A stretch of DNA of 7,849 nucleotides from an uncultured Collinsella sp. (GCA_959599615.1 CAUGKA010000092.1:1-7849); one strand, 5' to 3'. Positions 1 through 7,762 are shown, counted from the stretch's first letter. Program-made: numbers and translations. The notes: generated by a model not told the origin, from the sequence alone.

Positions 1-105
1 GGGCGGGGCATAAGGTTTCCTGCTCGGGCAGTCCTGCTCGCACGAAGGCCACATTAAGTGGCCTTCGGCTCGTGCGGAACTCGCGATAAACCTTATGCCC
101 CGCCC
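1..105. repeat. Large interrupted palindrome, REP- or MITE-like, at the window edge
   Basis: Bases 1-18 are the exact reverse complement of 88-105, giving an 18-bp G/C-rich basal stem. Inside it, 44-52 pairs perfectly with 58-66 around the 5-base loop ATTAA. Bases 39-43 pair with 72-76, which leaves a 5-base bulge (67-71) on one side. The regions between the basal and upper stems are only loosely complementary. The whole would fold as one long hairpin in RNA or single-stranded DNA. No coding frame is credible here. The form fits a dispersed intergenic palindrome or a miniature element with 18-bp inverted ends. It could also be a terminator or processed RNA of a gene left of the window. No target-site duplication can be checked because the left flank is missing. 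Confidence 0.7.
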
Positions 106-200
106 CTCCGGAGCCACACGGGAGCCAGGTTAACTAATTCGGACCCGGCATTCAGAAAAGTCAGTGCAGCAAAATGGCGATGCGGATGGTGCGAATAAGA

Positions 201-230
201 AAGGGACACGTTGCTGAAACGTGCCCCTTA
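201..230 (-). terminator. Rho-independent terminator of the YtcJ-like gene
   Basis: Bases 201-212 (AAGGGACACGTT) pair with 218-229 around a short loop. The one non-Watson-Crick position is a G-U wobble when read as minus-strand RNA. In that direction the hairpin is followed by TTTCTTATT, a modest U-tract. It lies about 17 bases past the stop of the minus-strand amidohydrolase, where its terminator would be expected. The stem also contains an AAGGGACA motif that recurs, inverted, near 6266-6277. Confidence 0.75.
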
Positions 231-246
231 TGAGTGGGGTATGAGG

Positions 247-1896
247 TTAGCGCTCGTAGATTAAGTTGCCCGCCAGGTAGGTGGCCTGAACCTTGGTGGC
301 TTGCAGCTCTTGGGGGTCGATGGTGAGTGGGTTTTGGTCCAGGACTACCAGGTCGGCGTATTTGCCGGGTTCCAGGCTGCCGAGGTTTTGCTCGTCGCCT
401 GCCGCGTAGGCGCTGCCCAGGGTGTAGTTGCGCAGGGCCGTTGCCGCATCGATGCGCTCGCTCGGCAGCCAGCCGCCCTCGGGCCAGTGGCTTTTGGGGT
501 CTTGGCGCGTAATAGCCGTGTAGAGCACGTTCATGCTGGTAACGGACGTGATAGGGCTGTCAGTACCGAAGGCTTGGCGGATGCCGCGCTGCTTATAGGT
601 TGCGAACGGCCACATGATTCGGCTTCGCTCCAGGCCAAGGTCGCGCTCTGGGCCACCCGGATCGAGCGTGATGTGGCAGGGCTGGCTCGAGGCGACCACG
701 TTGAGCTTGCGCAGGCGGTCGATGTCCTCGGGCAGGAGGTTCTCCAGATGCTCGAGTGTGTTATGGCCGTGCTGGGGCAAGCCGTAGAGCTCTGCCGCCT
801 CCTCAAAGATATCGAGTGCGGCATGGATGGCACCGTCGCCGATAACGTGGATGCGCACGGTATGGTCACGCTCGGCTGCCGCCAAAACCAACTTGCGCAT
901 ACGCTCGACAGGGACCGTCAGGCGGCCCTGGTCGCCCGGGAAGCGCGGGTTGGTATAGGGCTCAGTGAGGTATGCGGTATGCTCGCTCGACACGCCGTCG
1001 AAGAACTGTTTAAAGCCTGGCGCCGAGAGCAGCGCGTTGTTCGCGTAGCGGGTCTGGAGTTCTTCCAAGCGCGACTGGTCATCCAGCAGCGTGGGAAACA
1101 GATGGGCGCGGATGCCCAGCTTGCCGGAGGCCTGCAGTTTGTCGTAGACGTCATCGCGGATAAAATCGCAGCCCGGCATGGGCATGAGCGACATATCGCA
1201 TATCGAGGTGATGCCCTGCTCGGCCATCCGCCTCATTTGATCGGCGTAAGCGCTTGCGATGCGATCCTCGCCCAGCCACTCAAGGCAGCGCGGTAGCAGC
1301 TGCATAGCAGCTGCCTCGTGAGCAATGCCCGTGAGCTCGCCGTTTGCGTCCTTGTCGTAGCTGCCGCCCGCCGGCGGCTCACTGTCGCGCGTGACGCCGA
1401 GCGCCTCGAGTGCACGGCTGTTGAGCCAAAGCGTGTGCCCGTCGCCCGAATACATAACGCAGGGACGATCGGGGAATGCCACATCGAGCGACGCCTTGCT
1501 AGGATGCTCGGGCGGGTCCCAACGGTAGTCGCGCCAGCCCTGCGTCACAACCCAAGCGTCATCGGGCAGGTCCTGGGAAAACTCGCGCGCATGCTGCACC
1601 AGTGCCGCCTCTGACGTGCCCATATCCATGAGCATGTACGGCGAGGAGCCGACCGAGGTATGGAAAAAGTGCAGGTGCGCGTCATGGAAACCGGGGCAGA
1701 CAAACTGCTCGCCGTAGTCGATAACCGGCGTGGCGGCAGGCGCGGCGGCAATCACGTCATCGGGCGCACCGACTGCGACGATACGGTCGCCTGCGATGGC
1801 AATCGCCAGCTCGCGGGCGGTATCGATGCCGTCTTGCGCGGTAAAGACGTTCTTAGAGCGGATAATCCGATCGATATGTTGCATGGGCATCCCCAT
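247..1896 (-). CDS. YtcJ-type metal-dependent amidohydrolase (Amidohydro_3 family)
   Basis: A 549-residue protein of the usual length for YtcJ-like members of the amidohydrolase superfamily, which hydrolyse amide or related C-N bonds with active-site metal. It begins with the small beta-sandwich part (about 7-65). The metal motif PGFHDAHLH follows, with ligands H74 and H76. Further signatures are K296 in FKQFFDG, H350 in IHVIGDGA, H383 in LEHLENL and the catalytic D446 in FGTDSPI. A C-terminal GSLEPGKYADLVVLD segment is typical of the superfamily. There is no signal peptide, so it is probably cytoplasmic. The start is uncertain. ATGs at 1896, 1890 and 1884 are in frame, and none has a strong Shine-Dalgarno sequence; GGGG six bases before the ATG at 1884 is the best. 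The frame stays open far upstream, but that part is antisense to the M20 gene and shows no family similarity. The gene is divergent from the M20 gene and has its own terminator. The substrate is unknown; many family members are annotated only as predicted amidohydrolases. Confidence 0.93.
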   Translation of the reverse strand: MGMPMQHIDRIIRSKNVFTAQDGIDTARELAIAIAGDRIVAVGAPDDVIAAAPAATPVIDYGEQFVCPGFHDAHLHFFHTSVGSSPYMLMDMGTSEAALVQHAREFSQDLPDDAWVVTQGWRDYRWDPPEHPSKASLDVAFPDRPCVMYSGDGHTLWLNSRALEALGVTRDSEPPAGGSYDKDANGELTGIAHEAAAMQLLPRCLEWLGEDRIASAYADQMRRMAEQGITSICDMSLMPMPGCDFIRDDVYDKLQASGKLGIRAHLFPTLLDDQSRLEELQTRYANNALLSAPGFKQFFDGVSSEHTAYLTEPYTNPRFPGDQGRLTVPVERMRKLVLAAAERDHTVRIHVIGDGAIHAALDIFEEAAELYGLPQHGHNTLEHLENLLPEDIDRLRKLNVVASSQPCHITLDPGGPERDLGLERSRIMWPFATYKQRGIRQAFGTDSPITSVTSMNVLYTAITRQDPKSHWPEGGWLPSERIDAATALRNYTLGSAYAAGDEQNLGSLEPGKYADLVVLDQNPLTIDPQELQATKVQATYLAGNLIYER

Positions 1897-1971
1897 CTCT
1901 GGCAGGAAATTCAACACCCCCGAGTGTACTCCCCCGCCCTTGTAACAAAACCCCAAGCGGCAAACGGCAAC

Positions 1972-2001
1972 TTTACCAGCCCTAGCGGCAGGTGGCATAC
2001 T
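1972..2001 (+). promoter_or_regulatory. Possible sigma-70 promoter for the M20 gene
   Basis: TTTACC (1972-1977) and CATACT (1996-2001) each match the -35 and -10 consensus at four of six positions, with an 18-base spacer. Transcription would begin near 2008, giving a leader of about 45 bases before the ATG at 2053. It lies in the 156-base divergent spacer (1897-2052), which must also hold the promoter of the minus-strand amidohydrolase. I see no convincing pair of boxes for that gene. Confidence 0.35.
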
Positions 2002-2052
2002 GGAGAGAGCCTGTACGATTTTGCGATCAACCCAGCAAGGAGCAAATCGACC

Positions 2053-3516
2053 ATGACGAAGACCAAGGCACAGCAGATTATGGCGGCGACCGAGGCTCGC
2101 GCGGCTGACGACGTCACCGCAGCCATCAAAGATATCGCTACCGAGTTTGAACCCTATATCATCAAGCAGCGCCGCCACTTCCATAAGCACCCGGAGCTGA
2201 GCCTTGCCGAGGAGCGCACGACTTCTGACATCGCCAACCAGCTCGACGCCATGAATATCCCCTACGAGCGTCCCCTTAAGACGGGCCTTGTGGCAACCCT
2301 TCGCGGCACCGCGCCCGACGCCTATCGCGAGGACGGCACGCCACGCCGCCGCATCCTGCTGCGCGCCGACATCGACGCCCTGCCCGTCACCGAGCAGACC
2401 GGCGAGGAGTTTGCCAGCGTCAACGAGGGCTGCATGCACGCCTGCGGCCACGACTGCCACATCGCCATGATGCTCGGCACGCTGCAAATCCTGCGCCATA
2501 TGACCGACGACATCCACGGCGAAGTCCGCATCGTCTTCCAACCCAGCGAGGAAAACGGCCAGGGCGCCAAGCTCATGATCGGCACGGGCGTGCTCGACGG
2601 CGTCGATGGCGCCTACGCCGCGCATATCTGGAGCGAGGTTGACGCCGGCACCGTAAGCTGCGAGCCCGGTCCGCGCATGGCCAATACCGACTGGTTCCGC
2701 ATTGATGTCCGCGGCACCTCGTGCCATGGCGCCATGCCCCAACGCGGCCACGACGCCGTCATGGTTGCCGCCGAGATCGTCAACGCTCTGCAGACCATCG
2801 TTTCGCGCGAGATCAGCCCCTACGAGCCGGCTGTCATCACCGTCGGCGAGCTGCACGGCGGCACCGCGCGCAACGTTATCGCCGGCACGGCCTACCTCGC
2901 CGGCACAGTGCGCACCTACGGAGATTCGACCCACGAGGAAATGCCGGAGCTCATGCGCCGCATCGTGGAGCATACCGCGGCCGCCTTGGGCGCCGAGGCA
3001 GAGCTCACCGACTACACCATCGCCAACTACAAGGTCGAAAACGACGCCGCCTCGAGCGAGCGCTGCCGTCAGGCCGTAATCAAGTGCTTGGGCCCCACCG
3101 GTCAAGGCCATTACCGTGGCACGCTTTCGGGCGAGGATTTTTCGGAGTACCTGCGCCGCGTACCGGGCGTGCTCGCCTTTGTAGGTACGCGCAACCCCAA
3201 GATTGGCGCCACGTACGCCCAACATTCCTGCTTCTACAAGATCGACGAGACTGTGCTGGCAAAGGGCTCCATGGTGGCCGCCCAGTATGCCATCGACTTT
3301 TTGGCCGAGCCCACCCAAGAGGAGCTCGACGGCCCCGCGATCACCGCGGTCGCCGAAACCAACCCCGACTTGGCCGCCAAGTTGCGCTCTGCCAAGGCCA
3401 CGTCCGCCGAGGCTCGTGACGCCATCCACGATGCCCGCACGGCTCGCCACGCCGCGATCAAGGGCATCCACGATGCACGCGCCGCCGCGCGCCGCGAGGA
3501 GAAGCACGACGAGTAG
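2053..3516 (+). CDS. M20D-type amidohydrolase/peptidase with a C-terminal repeat tail
   Basis: A 487-residue zinc-dependent hydrolase of the M20D group, which includes hippurate hydrolases, N-acyl-amino-acid amidohydrolases and aminobenzoyl-glutamate hydrolase relatives. The N-terminal motif RRHFHKHPELS is at 40-50 and RADIDALP at 104-111. The metal site is visible: C131 and H133 in HACGHDCH, E167 (with catalytic E166) in QPSEEN, H191 in AAHIW and H391 in AQHSCFYK. SGEDFS (359-364) is also typical. The middle part (about 205-320) fits the dimerisation or lid domain. The start is chosen for AAGGAG at 2037-2042, ten bases before ATG, and for the family's usual N-terminus. The catalytic fold ends near residue 418. 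About 65 further residues form a charged, Ala-rich tail with IHDAR repeated 14 residues apart. There is no signal peptide, so a cytoplasmic enzyme is expected. The substrate is not evident. Confidence 0.94.
   Translation: MTKTKAQQIMAATEARAADDVTAAIKDIATEFEPYIIKQRRHFHKHPELSLAEERTTSDIANQLDAMNIPYERPLKTGLVATLRGTAPDAYREDGTPRRRILLRADIDALPVTEQTGEEFASVNEGCMHACGHDCHIAMMLGTLQILRHMTDDIHGEVRIVFQPSEENGQGAKLMIGTGVLDGVDGAYAAHIWSEVDAGTVSCEPGPRMANTDWFRIDVRGTSCHGAMPQRGHDAVMVAAEIVNALQTIVSREISPYEPAVITVGELHGGTARNVIAGTAYLAGTVRTYGDSTHEEMPELMRRIVEHTAAALGAEAELTDYTIANYKVENDAASSERCRQAVIKCLGPTGQGHYRGTLSGEDFSEYLRRVPGVLAFVGTRNPKIGATYAQHSCFYKIDETVLAKGSMVAAQYAIDFLAEPTQEELDGPAITAVAETNPDLAAKLRSAKATSAEARDAIHDARTARHAAIKGIHDARAAARREEKHDE
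3423..3476 (+). repeat. 42-bp-spaced direct repeat in the M20 tail
   Basis: CATCCACGATGC occurs at 3423-3434 and again at 3465-3476, exactly 42 bases (14 codons) apart and in frame. At protein level this repeats IHDAR inside a helix-prone Arg/Ala/His-rich stretch. Fourteen residues equal two heptads, so the tail may be a coiled-coil or amphipathic helix. Duplication within the tail is the simplest explanation. Confidence 0.6.
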
Positions 3517-3561
3517 CCGATTCGCGACCGTCTCGCAGTCATAGCCACATCGCGATAACAA

Positions 3562-3597
3562 AGCGGGGGCGGACGTTTCGACACGTCCGCCCCCGCT
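3562..3597. terminator. Bidirectional terminator between convergent genes
   Basis: Bases 3562-3576 and 3583-3597 form a perfect 15-bp G/C-rich stem around a 6-base loop. It stands 46 bases after the M20 stop (plus strand) and 60 bases after the stop of the zinc-ribbon gene (minus strand). On the plus side it is followed by CATTTGTC, and on the minus side by TTGTTATC. These are weak U-tracts in both directions, so it plausibly serves both genes. Confidence 0.8.
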
Positions 3598-3656
3598 CAT
3601 TTGTCAGGCTCTATTTCTTCCATTTCCGCCCCGTCCTCAAATGGCAGGTGGCAGGA

Positions 3657-4907
<1,251 letters not shown>

Positions 4908-5057
4908 CGAGATCATCCCTTCGTATCTTGAGCGAATCATCTGGATCGCAAACGATGTCTTTGGCATCATTATCACCCAATGTGGGGACAAATACTCCAA
5001 CATGTCGCATTTGCAATGCGCAGGGCGCTATTCGATTGTTTGATGAGCTCGACCGCG

Positions 5058-6080
5058 TTAGTTCGTTCCGCGGAAACCCTTGCCGACGATCTCGGAGCTG
5101 TCGACAATCGTGATAAAGGCACCCGGATCGATCTCGCGCGCGTAGCGACGCAGTTGCACGGCCTCGCGACGACTCAGCACGCTCATGATCACCGTCACGC
5201 ACTTGCCCGAGAAAGCACCATAGCCGCGGCTGATAGTCGCCGTACGGTTGAGATGCTTGACGATAAACTCCTCGACCTTAAGGGGCTCGGAACAAATGAC
5301 CGTGCAGACTTTGCGCAGGTGAATGCTCTCGATGGCCTTGTCGACCACAAGCGTCTTGGCAAACAGGCCAAGCACGCAATACAGACCGACGCGCGGGCCG
5401 TACAAGAAGGCCGCGATGGTCACGATGCCGATATCGACCAACAGCAGGGCGCGGCCAATCTCGAGTGTCGTGCGACGTTTGAGGATCATGGCGAGAATGT
5501 CCGTGCCGCCCGTCGAGGCACCAATATCAAAGACGATGGCGCTGCCGAGCGCCGGCAGAATCACGGCAAAGCACAGGTCGAGCCACATATCGCCCGTCAT
5601 CGAGACATCGGTCGGAATAAAGAGCTCAAACAGCGAGACGTAGGCCGAAAGCGCAAACGAGGCGAAAACGCTCCACAGGATTGCCTTGCGCTCCAAAAAG
5701 ATAAAGCCCAAAACGACGAGAACCGCGTTGATAATCCACATAAAGACGCCGACGGGCAGGGTCGGGAACAGCGTGGACAGAATGACCGACACGCCCGAGG
5801 TGCCGCCAAAAGCAAAGTGATTAGGGGTTTTAAACGCGACGATGGCAAAGGCCGTGAGGACCAGGCCCAGATTGAGCTCGGCAAAAAAGCGCGGAAAACC
5901 TGGCTCCTGGCTGCGCTTGCGACCAGCGCGCTCGCCCCGCTCGATAACATCGCGATCGACCACGCGCTCCATCGGCACTACGGGAGGACGATGCACCTCC
6001 TCGGCAGCACGCGACGCCGCCTCTGCCGCAGCGGCCTCAATTGCCCATGCCTTGCTTTCTGTTTCGTGCTCGTCGGCCAT
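5058..6080 (-). CDS. YitT family membrane protein with C-terminal DUF2179 domain
   Basis: A 340-residue membrane protein of the YitT/YvjA type, found widely in Firmicutes and Actinobacteria and of unproven function. Hydrophobic segments run roughly 69-85, 92-104, 108-129, 132-154, 166-186 and 210-245. The two Gly-rich signatures of the family are present, GGTSGVSVIL near 92-101 and GASTGGTDIL near 187-196. From about 255 the soluble DUF2179 domain follows, ending in SSEIVGKGFRG, which matches the usual end of that domain. The first 65 residues are an Ala/Glu/Arg-rich charged extension before the first membrane segment, longer than usual. The ATG at 6080 is supported by GAGGGG seven bases upstream. 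It runs in the same direction as the zinc-ribbon gene, but a 150-base gap separates them. A 6-bp hairpin at 5006-5020 in the gap lacks a U-tract, so I do not call it a terminator. Confidence 0.92.
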   Translation of the reverse strand: MADEHETESKAWAIEAAAAEAASRAAEEVHRPPVVPMERVVDRDVIERGERAGRKRSQEPGFPRFFAELNLGLVLTAFAIVAFKTPNHFAFGGTSGVSVILSTLFPTLPVGVFMWIINAVLVVLGFIFLERKAILWSVFASFALSAYVSLFELFIPTDVSMTGDMWLDLCFAVILPALGSAIVFDIGASTGGTDILAMILKRRTTLEIGRALLLVDIGIVTIAAFLYGPRVGLYCVLGLFAKTLVVDKAIESIHLRKVCTVICSEPLKVEEFIVKHLNRTATISRGYGAFSGKCVTVIMSVLSRREAVQLRRYAREIDPGAFITIVDSSEIVGKGFRGTN

Positions 6081-6120
6081 TACGGCAACCCCTCGTTAAC
6101 AATTTGGAAACATTGCGCCC

Positions 6121-6151
6121 ATTAGAGTAACGCGGAACGTGGGGATTGCAA
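6121..6151 (-). promoter_or_regulatory. Possible sigma-70 promoter for the YitT gene
   Basis: Read on the minus strand, TCTAAT (6121-6126) matches the -10 consensus at five of six positions, and TTGCAA (6146-6151) matches the -35 at four of six. The spacer is 19 bases, longer than ideal. The start of transcription would lie about 35 bases before the ATG at 6080, which is a reasonable leader. The -10 box is the stronger part of this call. Confidence 0.45.
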
Positions 6152-6194
6152 CCCTTAGTTAGACGAGCGGTATGCCTACATCGGGAGCGTACGG

Positions 6195-6234
6195 AAACGG
6201 CCGACCGCGCTTTTGCTTGCGCGGTCGGCCGTTT
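6195..6234 (-). terminator. Strong hairpin terminator after asp23
   Basis: Bases 6195-6210 and 6219-6234 form a perfect 16-bp stem rich in G and C around an 8-base loop. On the minus strand the stem ends in GTTT and then CCGT, so the U-tract is short. It stands about 50 bases downstream of the asp23 stop and between that cluster and the YitT promoter. This fits the end of the envelope-stress operon. No plus-strand gene precedes it, so it is assigned to the minus strand. Confidence 0.75.
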
Positions 6235-6250
6235 AACGTTTTCGCAGATA

Positions 6251-6282
6251 AAACCTGCCAAAAGAAACCTGTCCCTTTTTGG
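6251..6282. repeat. Short repeat and hairpin with GGGACAGG motif downstream of asp23
   Basis: AAACCTG occurs at 6251-6257 and 6265-6271, 14 bases apart. CCAAAAG (6258-6264) can pair with CTTTTTGG (6275-6282) with one bulged base. On the minus strand the segment reads AAAAAGGGACAGGTTTC, immediately after the asp23 stop. The 12-mer at 6266-6277 (minus strand) matches 201-212 (plus strand) at 11 of 12 bases. It may be a small dispersed 3'-end element; its function is unknown. Confidence 0.4.
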
Positions 6283-6286
6283 AAGG

Positions 6287-6802
6287 TTATTCGTGCTGGC
6301 TGGTGCGGTGCTCGTACTCCTCGGGGGTGATGACATCCTCGATGCGCAGGTTGACGCCTGCCACCTCAAGACCGGTCATCGCGGCAAGACGCTCGGTGAC
6401 GCGCGCCTTAACGTCGTCAAAGATCGCAGGCGCATAGGCGCCGTACTCGATGATGACCGAGATGTTGACGACCACGCGATTGTCATCGGTGACCTCGACC
6501 GTCACGCCCTTGGTCAGATTCTCGGCACCAAACTGCTCCTGCACAAAGTGCATGAGGTTACCCTTCATGCCCAGAACGTGCGGAACCTCGCGGGTGGCCA
6601 TGGCAACGATCTTCTCGATCACGCCGTTGGAATAGGTCAGCGAGTCCTCGGACTCGTCCGCTTCCTCGTCATCCTCATCCACATCGGACTCGGCCTCGAC
6701 GAGCGCTTCATCCTCGAGCGTCACATCCTCGGCTTCGGCGACGACCGCCTCGTTCTCCTCGAGCTCGGTATCGGCCACATCGACCTTCGTATTAAAAGCC
6801 AT
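6287..6802 (-). CDS. asp23: Asp23/Gls24 family envelope stress protein
   Basis: A 171-residue protein. Residues about 55-160 fit the Asp23/Gls24 domain: YSNGVIEKIVAMATREVPHV at the start, then alternating beta strands (TVEVTDDNRVVVNISVIIEYG) and a helix with VKARVTERLAAMTGLEVAGV. Asp23 in Staphylococcus is an abundant protein held at the membrane by AmaP and linked to cell-wall stress; a similar role is inferred here from the neighbours. The first 55 residues are strongly acidic and low in complexity, with a dense Asp/Glu run at 39-53, and are probably disordered. There is no signal peptide or membrane segment. The ATG at 6802 follows AGGAGG four bases upstream. It is the last gene of the cluster, 44 bases after the DUF2273 gene with no visible promoter between them, so co-transcription is likely. 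The hairpin at 6195-6234 would end the transcript. Confidence 0.93.
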   Translation of the reverse strand: MAFNTKVDVADTELEENEAVVAEAEDVTLEDEALVEAESDVDEDDEEADESEDSLTYSNGVIEKIVAMATREVPHVLGMKGNLMHFVQEQFGAENLTKGVTVEVTDDNRVVVNISVIIEYGAYAPAIFDDVKARVTERLAAMTGLEVAGVNLRIEDVITPEEYEHRTSQHE

Positions 6803-6846
6803 GGTTCCTCCTTATGCCTGCCGCGGATGCGACAGTCGAATACATA

Positions 6847-7224
6847 TTAGCGGCCGCTAAACAGACGGCCGAAGAAGTTGACGATCCCGTTCTCGCCGTC
6901 GCGAATTTGGCCGATCACAGCGCCGATCAGCACGAAGAATGCAATGACGAGCGTGTCCCACAGGCCCAACGTGAGCACCAACACGGCGAGGATAAAGCCG
7001 GCGACGGCGCCGAGCGTGGTGTTGGGATGACGCACAGCATAGCTCCAGATGGCAGCGCCCGTACCCTTGATGAGACCCATAGCCTCGTCAAAATCCGCGG
7101 CTGCCGCGTCTTGTAACTCGGTTGCCTCCGCTTTGGAGTCAACAGGTTCGCTCGCCGGCATAGCGTTCTGATCGATCGTCAGGCGCGGCGTGCGGGCGGT
7201 CTTGTCTTGGTTGGTATCACTCAC
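6847..7224 (-). CDS. DUF2273-type small membrane protein (GTG start)
   Basis: A 125-residue protein. The C-terminal half matches the DUF2273 pattern of two adjacent membrane segments with a very short turn (about 69-88 and 89-106), then a charged stretch and NFFGRLFSGR at the end. DUF2273 proteins are regularly encoded beside AmaP and Asp23 homologues; their exact role is unknown. About 60 polar, Ala/Glu-rich residues precede the membrane part. DUF2273 proteins are often only about 60-80 residues long, so this is an N-terminal extension. The GTG at 7224 is chosen because GGAGG lies six bases upstream. The longer open frame from an ATG further upstream would overlap amaP heavily and encode an Arg/Pro-rich stretch unlike the family. 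The start overlaps the amaP stop by 8 bases, so translation is probably coupled. Confidence 0.88.
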   Translation of the reverse strand: MSDTNQDKTARTPRLTIDQNAMPASEPVDSKAEATELQDAAAADFDEAMGLIKGTGAAIWSYAVRHPNTTLGAVAGFILAVLVLTLGLWDTLVIAFFVLIGAVIGQIRDGENGIVNFFGRLFSGR

Positions 7225-7762
7225 CGGAAACCTCCACGGTCTGGACGGTAGTCTTGGACGGCAAAAAACGGACGCGCGCGGTCGTGCCCGGCGTACCGAG
7301 CATGGTGTCACAGGCCTTCTCGATGCGCTGCTGCATCGAGGTGGCAAGAGCGGCAACGTCCTTATCATCGAGCGCGATGGCCTCGACCTTAAAACGAACG
7401 TGCGATTCGTCGGAGCCTTGAACGCGCGCCTCGATATGCTCAACCATCACGCGATCATCGCACTCCGCCGCGGCACGGGCGCACGAGGAAAGCGCTGCGA
7501 GCGTGACCTCGATATTGCGCTCCCCCGCCGGATGCACGCAGGACGGCTCGCGACGCGCGAACATCAGACGGAAAAAGCTCAGCAGTACGCCAAGCGCCAC
7601 GACACCGGCGCACGCCGTGACGACGATGCGCGGCATGGGGTCGCGCATCAGCAGCATAAAGCGATACGTATACGGCCCCCAAAACTGGCAGACAAGCGTG
7701 CCCAGCGCCACGATGGCGGCGGCAAGGTACACGATTGCTAGGGCTCGTTTGAGCACGCGCAT
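7217..7762 (-). CDS. amaP: AmaP-like membrane anchor for Asp23
   Basis: A 181-residue protein with two membrane segments, about 8-27 and 45-66, separated by a short loop. A soluble domain follows, about 82-170, with the Asp23-like pattern of strand (NIEVTLAALSSCARAAAE), strand (HVRFKVEAIALDD) and a late helix with final strand (TTARVRFLP). This is the layout of AmaP, which in Staphylococcus anchors Asp23 at the cytoplasmic membrane. Sequence identity with the staphylococcal protein is probably low, so the call rests on architecture and on the downstream DUF2273 and Asp23 genes. The ATG at 7762 is supported by AAAGGAG six bases upstream. It is the first gene of the cluster, with a TATAAT box upstream. 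Its stop overlaps the start of the DUF2273 gene. Confidence 0.82.
   Translation of the reverse strand: MRVLKRALAIVYLAAAIVALGTLVCQFWGPYTYRFMLLMRDPMPRIVVTACAGVVALGVLLSFFRLMFARREPSCVHPAGERNIEVTLAALSSCARAAAECDDRVMVEHIEARVQGSDESHVRFKVEAIALDDKDVAALATSMQQRIEKACDTMLGTPGTTARVRFLPSKTTVQTVEVSGE
7231..7235 (-). promoter_or_regulatory. Ribosome binding site that fixes the GTG start of the DUF2273 gene
   Basis: GGAGG on the minus strand, six bases before the GTG at 7222-7224 and inside the last codons of amaP. It makes the non-ATG start credible and argues against the longer upstream frame. Confidence 0.8.

Noticed and set aside
301..1296. Plus-strand open frame of 331 codons
   Set aside because: It is antisense to the well-supported amidohydrolase and shows no recognisable domain or good ribosome site.
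1921..1931. GAGT..ACTC near-palindrome in the divergent spacer as an operator
   Set aside because: The arms are only 4 bases, which is too short to support a binding site.
1897..3600. Minus-strand open frame continuing upstream of the YtcJ-like gene through the whole M20 gene
   Set aside because: It is antisense to a clear M20 gene, the translation is low-complexity Gly/Val/Asp-rich, and family similarity begins only near 1896. Codon bias in GC-rich DNA explains the absence of stops.
4908..5003. Upstream start that would add 32 residues to the zinc-ribbon protein
   Set aside because: The zinc ribbon normally begins the protein, and the ribosome site at 4916-4921 serves the ATG at 4907.
5006..5020. 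Small hairpin between the YitT and zinc-ribbon genes as a terminator
   Set aside because: The stem is only 6 bp and no U-tract follows on the minus strand.
4980..6125. Plus-strand open frame of 381 codons
   Set aside because: It lies opposite the YitT gene and has no domain; the YitT motifs decide the strand.
6146..6850. Plus-strand open frame of 234 codons
   Set aside because: It runs antisense through a terminator hairpin and the Asp23 gene; it is not credible as a gene.
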